64,000 nucleotides of DNA from Chalciporus piperatus (lineage: Eukaryota > Basidiomycota > Agaricomycetes > Boletales > Boletaceae): NCBI GenBank assembly GCA_038093975.1, contig JBBPTG010000009.1, positions 1-64,000 on the forward strand. The letters run 5' to 3'. Each line of letters starts with the position of its first letter. Within the stretch, counting starts at the first letter, position 1. Both the position numbers and the translations under genes were made by a program. Below, one piece after another: positions 9,906 through 23,000 of this stretch. The notes under the pieces are model-generated. The model had not been told where the DNA came from. It made no database searches and saw nothing but the letters and a program-made list of their open reading frames with translations.

Positions 9906-10186
9906 ATTTTGAATTGACCTTTCTTTTCTCCACGCAACAACCTCTCTCTCTAAAACTCCGGAACCTTCGTCAACACTTTCCGTCCATTCCTACCTTCGTT
10001 CCACTAGACCTAACACCAAAGAAGTGGTTCCGAACATCCATTTATTCATACGGAACATCATTTTCCAGTTCTTCAACGGTTTGGTACGCTGGAAACAAGT
10101 CTTTTTGCTTGTCTTCATTCCCAGGAATCCCTTTAGGGTCGAACTGATCATACCCTTCTTAATCTTTTGCTACTGACCTTCTCGGG

Positions 10187-10324
10187 ATGTTGATTCCTAC
10201 AGAGGGTTTAGCATTCTTACAACAGGACGACGACAGATTGGATCAATTAGCAGCAGAGGATGATACAGCTGAACACAACCAAGGGGACTTTGACCCTTTG
10301 GACCCGTCTGAGTTCAACGTCTAA
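10187..10324 (+). CDS. Short acidic frame, possible C-terminal fragment
   Basis: Forty-five codons ending in an acidic tail (GDFDPLDPSEFNV). The composition is protein-like, but no upstream exon or family could be identified. It may be the tail of a decayed transposon protein. The flanks at 9906-10186 and 10325-10948 show no supported gene. Confidence 0.2.
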   Translation: MLIPTEGLAFLQQDDDRLDQLAAEDDTAEHNQGDFDPLDPSEFNV

Positions 10325-10948
10325 CACCGTGTTCCGTATACCCTTACTGTCATTACGATACGTATCCGTTTTACCCTGGGCTTAGACCAGTGATCTCTGT
10401 ACTATCCGTTCCATCCCGGTGTTCATCCAGAGACTTCTTCCATCTCTCAAAAACACAAAAGCTAATAAGAAAACTGTCACTTACTATACTCTCCTTTCCT
10501 ATGCCACAAAGAAATCGTCAAAAACAATCTCTATCTCCCCTATCTCTCAAACCAAAACAAAGAAACCACAAAGCCAAAAACATTTCTCTCTTGTATCTGG
10601 TGTCTCACAGACGATTACTTATTACGTTCAGACTTCGAATGCGTGACGGGACACTACACCCATTCCTTTGATTCTGTTCCGTCCATTCCGGGCGCGTTAT
10701 GCAGAGCTTGGGTAGGAGAAGAAGTCGGAAGTAGCGCGAAGAAGACAAGTCAGGCAGAACCCTGCTTTCTGGAATCAGGAATCCTTAGTTTCGTTTTTGC
10801 ATTCCTTACTAAATTCACTTACTGATTGCTCTCATTTCTTACTTAGCTAAACCAGTGTCACTAATCATTCAGACATGGAACGGACACGGATGTGTTGATA
10901 CTCGTACAAACATACAAAACTATGGAGAAGACAACGGGACACGGAAGG
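10325..10948. other. No gene seen
   Basis: Frames on the + strand here are Ser/Lys-rich and low in complexity, with no recognisable motif. Confidence 0.4.
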
Positions 10949-11695
10949 CTATTTGTTGAGGGCAGCGACCATGGCCCTGAGATCGGCCAACTTACCCATG
11001 GCCTGGTGGAGCTGTTCCTCGGCCTTGCGCACCAAACCCCGGGACGACTGCACTGCAGCTTCCACCTCCGCAATGGCTGTGTGCATCCCCTCAGCCGTTC
11101 CCACCCTCGCCTTGCCTTTCGTCTTCATCTTCGGCATGATAAGCTCAACGTCCGAGTCTGGAATGGATTCGGGAGTTTGGGGACGACGTACTTGAGGCTC
11201 TGACCGCGTGAACTGCAAGGAAACGGAACCACAGATTAGTATGAATGGATCAACAAAGATGGGGACTTACTATTTGCCTTGGGTTCCGCTTTCGTGGTGG
11301 CTGCCTTCGTCTGCCTCTCAGCTACCTTCGCCGTCACCTTTTTCCCTCCCAGTCTGCTTGCCTTGTTGCAGGCGATCTTGAGCTTCGCACATTGTAGGCA
11401 GGTGCAGTCTGGCATTCCGCAACACGGGACCTTGGCGTTCGCACACCTGGCGCACGGCAGCTGGTGCTCGATGGTGCCGTCCTCTTCCTCATCTTCGTCG
11501 TCCTCATCCATTGTGATCCGCGATAGCTGTATCGTGGAATGGTCAATTGGGTGACTAGCATCTCATCAATTTAAAACTTACCTTGCGTGTCGGCCAGGCG
11601 AGCACCACGGAAACCTTGCCGGAGCTCGCGGCGGAGGCGTGGACGGATGGGGTAGAACAGGGAGTAGCACTGGTGGGAGGCTTTTCAGCGCTCCC
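10949..11695 (-). CDS. Cys-rich zinc-binding protein with C-terminal coiled coil (5' end uncertain)
   Basis: Three exons are supported: 11582-11695 (5' end uncertain), 11271-11526 and 10949-11199. The introns are 11527-11581 and 11200-11270, the second using a CAG at 11200-11202 that keeps the frame. The protein has a Ser/Pro-rich start, an acidic run (DEDDEDEEEDG), a Cys cluster (CARCANAKVPC, then CTCLQCAKLKIAC) and a final ~60-residue heptad-like helix (LVRKAEEQLHQAMGKLADL). This resembles the fungal Zn-cluster plus coiled-coil design, but its spacing is not classical Zn2Cys6. It lies among transposons and could be transposon-derived. The true start was not found. Confidence 0.5.
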
Positions 11696-12472
11696 TGTGT
11701 CGTTTGTTTACCGTTGTATACCTTGAAGAGCACACTCCTTCCAGAGTCCATTGTAGCTAACCTGCCGTTACTCACATTGGACTAGCCCTTATCGCTTACC
11801 ATCGGCTCAAGATCGCCTCTCGATCATATTACCAATCGATTCAGCGATCTCGCAAACCCCCATTTACCTCTTGGGACAATTTTCTGATCATCTGATCTGG
11901 CCTTATCAGCCATCCATCACCATCTACCCCCATATCCCTCATATCTCGACTTTGCACGATCTGTTGCTAGTCAACCTCTTATCCTACGGTCTCAAGGGTT
12001 GGTCCATCGTCTTCCCCGATCTTGAAAGCCCCCTGGAGAGAGTTTAGAGCGGATCCATCGAGAGGATCGCTGTTGGCATCATTGGAGAGTTTCTGGACCC
12101 CATAGTGCGCCCATCCTTCATATTGATCTTATCATAACTCAACAACCACCCTTCCAATCATCCTGATTGTTGATTCAATCGTCATCTACGCCTTCTACTG
12201 CGTCTATCCGGCCCATTGTTGTGTCCACTGGTCGAGCCTATCGCTCCCAACGCCCCCACCTTCCTTATCATCCCCTATTCCCAACATCGACCCATATCTC
12301 CCTATCCAGCTGGTCAATCCATCTTGCACTCCTACTAAACCATCTTCCCTGGCATCTGATCTACCCATCCATCCCGTTTGCGATCGATATGAACCATTTC
12401 CCAGCTCGCTACATTGTCATCTTTGCTGTCTACCCCCAAATCTTCGACATCTCTTATCTCCCTGCCCATATC
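11696..12472. other. Leader or LTR region before the Copia relic, no gene
   Basis: C/T-rich sequence with no supported gene. It may include the 5' LTR or leader of the Copia element that follows, but the second LTR needed to prove this is absent. Confidence 0.35.
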
Positions 12473-15395
12473 ATGTCTTCAGAGTCTGCCCATCGCATCC
12501 AAGCCCTCTCTGGGACCAACTACACTACATGGGCCGAGGAAATGAAGGCTCTCCTTCGCTCTAAAGGCCTCTGGCGCCTTGTGGATGGCAAGGAGACTCG
12601 ACCTACTGATGCAGAAGATGAGCAAGATAAGTGGGATGCCAATGAGCTTATGCTCAACCTTAATCCTGACCAGAGGGTGCATATCAGGGCGCATCAGGAC
12701 GATCCCATCGCTTCCCGGAAGGCTCTGAAGGACCTCTATGTCCAACTTCTGAGAAGCCTGGAACCCGGTTCGTTGCCTACGATGATTTCTTCAGCAGCAG
12801 GAAGCGCCCAGAGGAGACCCTCACTACCCTCACTGCTCGTGTTGAGCAGGCCAACATTGTCCAGGATCCAAGACCTTCGCCCAGCTGACTTCACCTTGAC
12901 CAAGTTGGACGAAGAGTTGGCCTGTCTGGCGAGAAGGACTACTACCACTTCACCTCTTCCCTATCCCTCCTTGCCACCCTCGACAAAGCCACTGTCAAGG
13001 CTGCCTTCCAAGCTGAGGACATCAATCGTCGTCCTCACCCTGCGATTTCTGTGAGAAGCCTGGTCACTGTTCGCACAAATCGCACAAATGCTACGCTTTG
13101 CAGCGCGCTAAGGAGTCCCACAAAGCGTCCAGGCGTCCTAGCAAGGGTAGGAAAGCCAATCAAACCCAGACCCCAGCTTCGACCACCACCCCTGCCTCTG
13201 CCTCTGCTGCTTCAACCTCATCCAAAACACCTCAGGACGTCGTGGAGTATGCAGGAAATGCAAGTCTTCGTCCAGTGATTCCTCTGATCCCCTCTCACCG
13301 CTCCAACTCGATGCTGACGTCGATTGGAATGCAGACTCAGGCGCCACTTCTCATATGACCCCTCATCGCCACTGGCTTCGCAATTATACCCCAAACGCGT
13401 GCCTATCAGATTGGCTGACAACACTATCGTCTATTCGTCTGGTGTTGGGTCTGTGGTGTCCCATCCGGTGATTGGGGGGAAGAGCGCTAGAGCGGTCGAG
13501 TTCACTCATATCTTGCATGTTCCTGACTTTCGAAACAATCTCCTCGCTGTCCTGTACCTCGCTCGTCACTCCAACTTCGTTGTCCTAATAAACTCCTCCC
13601 ACATGACGTTGTCCAGGCCTTCTGGGCCTCCTGTCTTCGTCGCTTCAATCAACGACAACAACGCTGCGTTCCTGGATGGTTGTACTGAGCCTATCACCGA
13701 ATTCGCACGTCCTGCTGCGTCTATTCCCCTTGATTTGTCTCTTTGGCATCGCAGATTGGCTCACCATCACCTTGCAGGTGTAAAAGCGCTCATTGAGCGT
13801 GACTTGGTGACCGGTCTCAAGCTGGAGGTCAAGACTCCGCCCGACCCTGTCTGTGAACCTTGCCTCGCTGGCAAGATGCATTCCAACCCGTTCCCTAGCT
13901 CGGAATGGCGCGCTTCTCGTCCCCTCGAGCTGGTACACTCTGATGTACATCAAGTGCCCTATAGGACCTTTTCTGGCTTTCGCTATTGGGTGACATTCAT
14001 TGATGATTACTCCAGGTATCGCTTTGTGGTCCCCATGAAGGCCAAGTCCGACGTCTTTGATGCGATCAAGCAGTTCAAGCCTTATGCTGAGAACCTGTCT
14101 GAGCGCAAAATCAAGATGTTGAGAGATGACAAGGGCGGTGAGTACATGAGTCGAGCCATGCTTGATTTCACTACCCAGAGTGGTATAGAGCGCCAGCATA
14201 CAGTCAGGAATCGTCCACAGCAAAACGGTGTCGCTGAACGCGCAAACCGTGTGATCTGTGAGCGCATACCTGCTATGTTGGACGAGTCTGGTCTGCCTAT
14301 GGCATTCTGGGGTGAGGCTCTATCTGCCCTTGTCCATGTCTGGAATCGATGCCCCACTGATGCAGTGGATAAGACGCCTTATGAGCTCTGGCATGGGCTG
14401 AAACCAGACATCTCTCATCTGAGGGTATGGGGCTGTACCGCCTATGTGCACGTACTGAAGGACAAGCGTGAAGCCCTCGCTTCTCACTTTGAAAAGTGCG
14501 TCTTTGTTGGTTATCCACAGGGGTACAAGGGTTGGAAGTTCTATAACCCCACCATCAAGTGCAGCTTCATTTCTGAACGTGCTAATTTTGACGAGTGCTA
14601 TTTCCTACCCAAGAAGCGGTCCACCCCTTCTATCGATTCTGGTGCGCCTCCACCACCTCCTGATCCGCCTGCTGACGCCGTTTATCGACCTCCATTCATC
14701 CCTGATGATGAGGACTCTGATGCTCCGCAGGCACAGGATTTTGGGGGGGATATTGATCCACCAGCAGCGCCTGTTGTGCCTGTTGGGATCCCAGTCGAGC
14801 ACCCTGGTGATGCAGGGGTCGCTCCTGGTGATCAGGGTTTAAATCCTGGACCTGCTCCGCCTTCTGATGATGAGTTCGAGGTTCCTGGTGCTTTTACCTG
14901 CGCCTGATACTCCTCCTCAACCTTCGAGTCCTGTTGGTATTGGTGCCAGACTGCCTGCCAGGCGCAGAAACCCTCGTAGAGAGTGGTGGAAGCTTACCCC
15001 AGCGCAGTTGAACCCTGATTCAGACACTGAGGACGAGGAGGACGCTTTCAAGGCTTCATCGAGCATTTCCAGTGAACCAAGGACTTATGCAGACGCCATG
15101 CATCGTTCTGATGCAGAGCAATGGATCCAGGCAGCTCAGGAAGAGCTGGGAGCGCACAGATCGAATGGTACTTGCCGCTTGGTCGAAAGGCCAACTGATC
15201 GCAAGGTCATTGGCTCTAGGTGGGTGTTCAAGGTCAAGCGCAATGCTGATGGCACTGTCGAACGCTACAAGGCGTGTATAGTCGCCAAAGGCTATAACCA
15301 GCGTCCTGGCTTTTACTACCTCGAGATATTCGCCCCTGCAGTGCGCTTGCCCACTGTCAGGATTGTGCTCGCCCTAGGCGTTGCAGAGGAAAGAT
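12473..15395 (+). pseudogene. Ty1/Copia retrotransposon, frameshifted and 3'-truncated
   Basis: Gag begins at 12473 with ALSGTNYTTWAEEMKALL, as in Copia gag. It shifts frame near 12740 and again before the zinc knuckle (CDFCEKPGHC, 13041-13091). Protease follows with DSGATSHM, then integrase with the HHCC region (LWHRRLAHHH to CEPCLAGKMH) and DD-E parts (HSDVH, FIDDYSRY, NGVAERAN). After a Pro-rich linker and another shift near 14890 the RT begins (SRWVFKVKRNADGTVERYK, FAPAVRLPTVRIVLAL) and is cut at about 15395. The catalytic YVDD and all of RNase H are missing. No LTR pair was found. Confidence 0.85.
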
Positions 15396-18382
15396 CAAAT
15401 GAAGGTTAAATGGTTGTGGCCTGGAATAAAAGCTATAGAAAGTGATGTAACTTTGGTTGTCCAAGTTGGGTGAGCAGAGCTGGGAATGTACTTGAATTCT
15501 GATAGGGAGCAGGTGACATGGGACACTGGAAGTCTTGGGTGCTGTTGATCTGCTCACTCTGATTTGGGTCAGCCGATGGGATCTACTCTGCTGGTCTGTT
15601 CTGTTCTTTACTAGCAGTGCCTCCTCGCATGTAATACTTGTTACTCAAGAGACGGGGGATTAGAATCTGAGATATGTTTGCACCATTCAGACGATTCATT
15701 AATTCAGTTGGTCATCCAGCAGAGTCCTTTATGTGCGCCGTTGCTGTTATAGCCTTACATCTCTCATCAAGAAGTCCATCAACGGAATGGAGAGATCTGT
15801 TGAGTTGGGTTCCATGTGGCACCTCACTGGCACAACACACTTCTCTAGAGTAGGGGTCTCATGGGGAATCCTCACAACAATGCTCTTGTTGATATGGCAA
15901 CAGAGTATGACGATGAGATTCCAAACCCTGAGGCAAGACTCCTATTGGATGAGAATCTTGGATTTCTCTGTTCAGGGCACATGCATGGCTTACTCTTATG
16001 CAGCAGGTAGAACAAGGAGACTCTGTGTGGATGCGAAAGTGAGGTTGATGTGCAAGGACACGATTGCGAAGATGAGGATCCTGAAGAATGTGTATGCCTC
16101 TCAGAGTGAAGTGATGAAACCCTCGTTCGTATTTTGCATGGGATTCTACATTTGGGCATCAACTCCTGAAGTTAAGTCCATAGCAGAGTGCATGATTAGG
16201 GACTCTAATGCCATGCACAACTCTCCTACCATTCATGTCAATTCAGTTTCAAAGTTGGTGGTGATATCACTGTCATCAGGCACTACACTTCGACCCTGTT
16301 CAGAGAATGGCATGGTGGACTCAGTGATGCCACTCCGATACAACTCATTCCTACTTCTCAGCATTCTACATGTTGATACCGTATGTGATGAGTGACAGAT
16401 CACTCTGTACTCTCATGTCCTCTGTACAAAGTCTCCAATCAGTATGTCCTCCAAGGGGATCAGGGACTTCAGTTGTGGCACCAATCAACATCCAGAAGCC
16501 TCTAGTCACGATGTCCTTCCTAGAAACCCTTATTGGGAGTCCCGAGTCTAGTGCTGTGGATAACATGCCAGGCATAGAACTCCCCACTCTATTCATGAAC
16601 TTGAATGAGAACTATGAAGACTATGCAGCATAGTCGTGTCAGAGAGGGCAATAGAGTTAGGGGCCTTCAGTCATCTCTCATTCTCTCTCGATTCTGTCTT
16701 CCCCCCATCCGATGTGTCTGTAAAAGGAAGGTGATGTAGTCGACTCTAAAGAGGCATGGTGGAAGGCATTCTCACTGAAGGAGAGGAGCGTAAGGGAGGA
16801 CATGTTAATCAACGCTACTCCCATCCCCTTTCCCCAAACTGTGGAGAGTGTATTGTTGGTGGAGATGGTAGTGGAGTTGTGAAGTCTATAGTGCTCAGAG
16901 CACCCACGCTGGCAACCACCTCGTCTCCACATTCATGTAGCCAACATGGTGGATGGGGACAAGCTGTCTACTGGGCATGGCGAAAAGGGAGTCGTAAGAG
17001 TGATGAGGCAGGAGGACATGCAGTACTTTCATGGACTGGATGGAGAGTGTTGCACGCCTGATGTGGTAATGTCAATAATCATACTCAATATGTCCAAAAG
17101 TGAAGGCAGTGATTCTTCTTCAGGTATGTCAAGGAAGATGTTGCCAGTGATTCAGATGACACTCCCTCCACATAAGATAGCATGGCCGCAGGAATGTCAA
17201 GGACGGGGTTCACATTCCATATCTCACCTTTGAGGTAACAGGATTCATCGGCGGTTGGTAAGAGCTTCCATGAATGTTGATTGGCAAGTTGACCTGATCG
17301 CCCAAACAGCCGAGGTCAATGAATCTGTTACGGAGACATTCAGTGGCATAAGAGAAAATGCATTGCAAGATTTGCCAGCAGAGATGGCTTCCCATTGAGC
17401 TTGTGAGTGTCCCTCGAATACCTTTGTGGAATCACATCGTATTGGCTGAGAGAACCGTACACATTCTGTTGGGGAATGGCTCAGAGGAGGATATCAGGAC
17501 CGTCTGTGCGGAGGCAGCAAGGGTGGCTGAATGGTGTCAACAGAGATCAGCCAAATCAGGGGCAACATATCAAACAAGGAGCCAGAGGATGTGGGCTGAA
17601 ATGGCCCAGAACTCATTGGTTATCAACACAGCCTTCATGACACATTTTCTTACCTTGTCAGAACATGATCCAGGCAAGGCAGGATATTGAATCGGCTGAT
17701 ATCCCAGTTACTATGTCGTCCGATGATCGGAGAGAACAGGAAAATAGACTTCTGGACGAGCTGGTGTTGCAGCCAAAGACTTGCAGGGGTGCCACCGACT
17801 AGCCAGTTGCTAGGTCGACTCAAGAATCTATTGGAGGCTTGGACTAGAGTCCAATGTGAGTAACTAAGATATATTTGAGTGAAGAAATAGGGCAACAGTA
17901 CCTAGAGTCCAAGGAAGTGCCACACAAGTGTAAGGCAAAGCTCTGCTAGTGCAGAACGAAGGGAACAACACTAGGTAACAAACCAAGTTGGTACCCTAGG
18001 TAAAATGACCTGAGGAATCGATCTACATAGGTTAGAAGTCGAATGGAGCGCTAGGTAGTGCTGTATGAGTAGAAGGCAAGTAAGTAAGTAGTAAAAGGTA
18101 AGTTAGGGAATCACCAAAAGCATCCACCCATGCTAAACATCTTACCGTACGCAATTCTCAGCTCATCTGTCCCCGTACCTGATGACACTTAAAGCATGAT
18201 CCAAGGCTCCTGACCACCCCCTGCTAGCTGCTGTATCACAAAACGATTACGCCTCTCTATCAACTCATCTAAGTAGAAATTATACCTATGAACCGACATG
18301 TTTCGTAGAAGCGCTCTGTCCGATATTCTATGAAGTAACCACAGTTACAGAATACATGTTCATCCAAGTTGAGACTCACCTA
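15396..18382. other. Decayed, coding-like sequence of unknown origin
   Basis: Several stretches read like old protein, for example 15860-16000 and 16230-16640 on + and 17358-17690 on +, but each is broken by stops or frame changes and I recognise no family. From 17860 to 18380 there is only AT-balanced DNA with no frame. Its place between a truncated Copia and a Tnp2 relic suggests remnants of a further transposon. Confidence 0.35.
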
Positions 18383-19760
18383 CTTTTCATATTTCTGGAC
18401 CCACTTCACGATACATGTTTCATTGTCGTCAACCTGATCCTTTGTAATCTCGAACTGTAGAGTGATTTTCATTATCTTTCCGAGCTTGCACATGTGGTTG
18501 TAGTATTTATTCTTCTTACAACAATGGTCGAGGAGCTTGGGGGCAAGATAAACGAACCAAAAACACCATGACTCGGCTGTGGAGAGCGAACGATCTGTGG
18601 CAATGTTGCTAAGGAAGGACCCGGACGAAAGATCCTGGTATATGTTTGACTGCGGCTGCTGTTTCCTGACCGACCGACTGCCAAATGTGTGGCTCAATTT
18701 GATAGTCTTCATTGCTGGTGTCTAAGCCCTTGCACTGCCCAGTCCAAAGATCAACGAGAGTTGGTATAACATTCTCCCACAGCAGATGAAACCACTCCCA
18801 AGGCACACAACGAGCGTAGTCGAGCGAGTTGACTCAGCGAATTGAGGGAAGTCCCTTGATTCCGGTTTCCTTCGCAATTCATTCCTTTGCTGATTTTGAT
18901 CCTGCGGTAGAAATTCTTGACGTGCAACAGATGAAGTCGTGGTGTTTTCGCAAAGGAAGATTTCACGGATCCCATTCAACTCGTTCTTCAATCGTATTAC
19001 ATGCGTTCTTTGGAGGCTGGAGAGAGTATGTTTGCCTGTCGCCGTTTGTCCCTCGAATGTTGCACAAGCGACAGGGATAGATTCCGTCATGACCTTTGAT
19101 ATTTAAGAATTTTTCCATGGCGATGATGTCCCCAAGCTTCAGAATAACGTAAGCATGGAGAACATGCTTTGCGAGATGATATCGAAGGTGGGTACACCAC
19201 GGGCAAGCTCGGCTAACTCATCATCTAGCGGGGAGAGGAAGGATGCAATACCCTTTGCCTGACGAGGTCCAGGAATGACAGCAACACAGATCAGATTCAC
19301 GAGGTGGGTCCGATGGGTAGGAGGAAGGTTGTGATTCTGTAATACAATGGGTGTCACACAAGGTCCCTTTCAGCGACGGTGATGTAATAGATAGCTGTCG
19401 GTACCCAATGAAAGAAATATTGATGATTTAGCTTCTCGCCATCAACGACAACACGGTGTTGGAGAAGTTGTTGATAGCAAGTCGAATCAAAGACATCATG
19501 GATATATATGGGTATGGTCATGGCGGAATTCAGCGTGATATGACATTCGGGTTGCCATGTCTTCACTTTGAAAGAACCCTTGGAGGCGAGGGATCAGGGG
19601 AAAATTTGTAAATTGGTGTCGTGGTTAGCCGTCGTGGTTGGCCATCCACTTTGAAGCGAGATTCATTACAGAGGGGACAAGCCTGACAATGTTGGTATCT
19701 ACCAGTGTACGTGATGCAAGAGTTCGGACAGCAGTCATAAGCTCTGGATTTGATTTGTTA
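18383..19760 (-). pseudogene. Tnp2 (CACTA/EnSpm) transposase relic
   Basis: The reverse strand gives, in family order, YDCCPNSCITYTGRYQ and CQACPLCNESRF (19720-19640), the central IHDVFDSTCYQQLL (19500), THRTHLVNLICVAVIPGPRQ and LSPLDDELAELARGVPTFD (19320-19170), IKGHDGIYPCRLCNIRG (19110-19050), PWEWFHLLWENVIP (18800) and NIATDRSLSTAESW with a WVQKYEK end (18600-18385). This is the mushroom Tnp2 family. Frame shifts lie between nearly all blocks, and the N-terminal part is missing next to the Helitron 3' end. CACTA termini were not found. Confidence 0.75.
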
Positions 19761-19995
19761 TGTTCGAGTGAATTGATGTTGAATTTTAGAATCAAGAGGT
19801 GAGCACACTTGGTAACCTTGTAATGCCACCAGGGCTATTGAGTCCATGCCAGCTATGTTGCTGTAGCTGTACTGTAGGTTGAGGTAGGATAGGATGTTGG
19901 ATAGTAGTGGTACTGAGAAACTCAAAACAATGTGGGCGTGTCAAGTTCAACATGGTCATGTGACCTGCTTGCATGAAATTTTCGAAGTCTAAGCA

Positions 19996-20025
19996 TTAGA
20001 GAAACAAGGGACGTCCTTCGGACGT
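19996..20025 (-). other. Helitron 3' terminus: hairpin plus CTAA
   Basis: The hairpin is at 20011-20025 (acgtcc, loop ttc, ggacgt) and the CTAA end at 19996-19999 on the reverse strand. The hairpin and CTRR end serve as the rolling-circle stop signal in the Helitron model. Confidence 0.85.
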
Positions 20026-20058
20026 TTTGGGTGCGGAGTTCAGTAACGTAGGTTTCTA

Positions 20059-23000
20059 TTACAGTAACAACGTTTTGTAAACCACGTTCGCACAAGTTTT
20101 CTCTTCGTTGGAGGAACTCAATAACGTTAAAGTATCTTCGCGATGTCGCACTCTGGACAACGCGGTGTACAGTTGACCGTGCGCAAACGGATCGATGTGA
20201 AGATCGAGAACGGTGTGATCGAGTGTGAGTCCTTGGCAACCGTTGAATGTAGTCGCGTACGCTAAGCGGAGGGGAAACTGCTTGCGAGTCACTGTCCAGT
20301 CAGAATTGTTGGGAGTGAACGTGAAGGAGATCCGAGGAATGCAGTGAACTTCGTTGTTTGGGAGCAGCTTGACTTCGACGAAGCGACGGTGGACGTCAGT
20401 GACTTGCACACGAGCGTTGTGCACTAAACCTTTCTCGACACATAAGTTACGTTGTAAGGAGCATATGCAATTTTTCTTGAGATCGAGTTGGTGTGGAGGT
20501 ACGCCCGGATGACGAAGCATCGCGAGGTACTCTGGGGTCTGCTCTGGAGCGTGTAAAGGAACTTGATCAGCTTCTTTAAGCGCGTCGGAGCTGAACAGGT
20601 GACCTTTTCGTGAATGAGCGAGGCGCACTTATGTTGTGTATAGATAGACGTACAGAAATCTCCAGGTAAGGTTTCTAACACCCTTTCATTGAAAGCATCA
20701 ACGAAGATGTTGCGAGGGGATAGAAATGCACGCAGAATGCACTCTTCAGGATATGGGAGAATTTCGGGAGGGAAAAGAAATTGGAGAGCGTCATCGATGT
20801 CGGTGGTGGTGTTCAGAAAGGAGAGATCTTGTCGTTTTCCGGAGGTATCTTCGCCTACGCCGTCAATGAAGTTGGTGAAATCAGGATCTTCAATGGTGCG
20901 AATAGGTGCGTTTAGTGTCGTGACGCGCATGTCTTTCCAAAGTGAAGAGGTTTTTACGGATGCTGCGAGCGTCGCGGTTTCGCCGCTGCCACTGACGACT
21001 GGAGCCACTTGACGGAAGTCGCCACAGCCGATGAATGGCTTTCCGCCAAATGGACGGTCGTAGCAATTCATTAGTTCGCAACACAGTTCGTGTACACACT
21101 CGAATGCAGCTTTGTTCGCCATAGGCAACTCATCCCATATAACGGCGATTGCCTGTCGAATGAGATCGGCTCGCGCGGAGCGAGGCGCAATGAACGACTT
21201 CAGGTTGGTGTTCTCGTCTGAGATGGGTATTCCGAAGAGAAAATGAGCCGTGCGACCTTTTTCGTACGCGATAGCAGACAATGCACTTGTTTCAACGATG
21301 AGTACGATGTAGTAGTCCGCTCGAAGGGCGGCTGCGAGTGCTTTGATTAGAAACGTCTTTCCTCGTCCAGGTCGACCTTCAACGAATGATGTATGATGAG
21401 CGGCATAGGCATCATCATGGAGAATGCGGTGCATGAGATCAACGTATGCTTCTCGTTGTTCGTCGCTCAATTGTCGATGCAGTTGGTGAGAGCTGCGCGA
21501 TAGACGAACATGATGTTCGTGTAAGTATTCGTTCTCCTCTCTCACTTCTCTGCTTCGGTCGATGGGATTTGGGAGACCGAAGTCTGACATTCTACGACCT
21601 GCGTGTTCAACGTAGCGAGCGATGTCTGCGAGGCAATACTCGAATCCGAGCTGCTCGTTGTGAGTGCGCGTTACGTGATCGATACTCATAGGATCACGGA
21701 ACTGGGTCCAGAGTGGTATCGCAGGGTATCCCTCGAGTATGATGAGATAAAAAAGGAAGCGAAGTTGAGGTGGTGTACGATGGTATTCAACAGCCTCTTG
21801 CATCGCAAACTGACCTTCGTTTTCATCGTCGAATAGTCCGAGATGAGAGGCTGCTTCGTGGAAAGAGGGAAATACGATCCCATCAATGGTTCGTAGGTCT
21901 TGGAACGATGTAGCAGCTCGGTAGAGTAAAAGCGTGCGCAGGTAGAAGACCTCGCCACACTTGGGGGGGATAGCGTCGACGCGAACGACCTTCTCTACCC
22001 GAACACGTTGTGAAGCTTTTTTTCGTACGATGCCAGGACACTCTTTTCCAAATGATCGCGTAGAAGAAGTGGTTCTCCGGGATGATATGTGTACAGCAGA
22101 AACTGTTCATAGTATTCTTCGTAGCGTAGGTGAGCGAGGTTGTCGGAGCGAAGAAAGTAGCGATCAAGGAGAGATGAAGTTGAGCGTGCGCCGTGAAGTT
22201 GACGAAATTGAGGAGTGTTTGTTCCTGGAAGGTGAACAGGTAGACTGTCGACGGATGGCTCCTTGCGAGTAATGTCGAAGCCAAGAATTCTCCACGCGGC
22301 CTCAGGAGCAGATAAGTAGCGAGCTTTTTGGTAATCAGCAACTTCGTTAATGGGAGGTGGGACGTGTGCGCCATCTACTTCATCGGCGATGGAGAAGAAG
22401 GTGAAGTCGGGACCTTTATATTGATATTTGTAGAGGTAGCTAAATACTTTAGCTGTGAATGCTACCTCAAAATGAAAATGGCAATCTGCGATGTCGAGTA
22501 AGATGGGGCAGTGGGGAACAACCCAGGCGTCTTCGTGATCGCGGCGTCTCCAGGAGACGCGACCGTGGTCGTCGATTGTTGTGGTACTTTGTGTAGGGTG
22601 AGGGAAGCCGTAGATACAGTGATTGTTGCGGTTACATCGACTACCGGGGTGGGATAGATGATCGGAGTTATGTATCATGTATTTCTCCACTTTCGCGTGT
22701 AATGGAGGATTGTTGCGCGGAAGTTCAGCGCTGATCAGCGAGTCGAGAATTTCGAAGGGTGGCTCAGGGTCTACCTTCGGTCGACGTACGTAAGCCACTT
22801 GAAAAGAAAGTGGGATATGGACTTACCTTGAAGATGATGTGAGCGTGAGGAAATCCCCGTTTCTGAAATTCGACTACACGGATGAGATACACTTTTTTAC
22901 CGAATGCGGTGCGGAGAACGGTGAGAACCTTTTCAAGCCTTGATTTGAACATGCGCGCGACGATTATGGGACAGTCGCTTGCGTTTTGACCTGCGCGAAG

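Noticed and set aside
9716..10147. 143-codon + strand frame
   Set aside because: It overlaps the Plavaka 5' fragments on the other strand and has no motif or promoter.
15733..16395. 220-codon + strand frame read as a gene
   Set aside because: A neighbouring frame is more protein-like in part of it; no family, and frames break on both sides. Kept only as decayed sequence.
22798..22826. 29 bp intron in Rep-helicase
   Set aside because: Too short and out of frame; a 52 bp intron at 22775-22826 with acceptor CGAAG restores the expected KVDPEPPFE.
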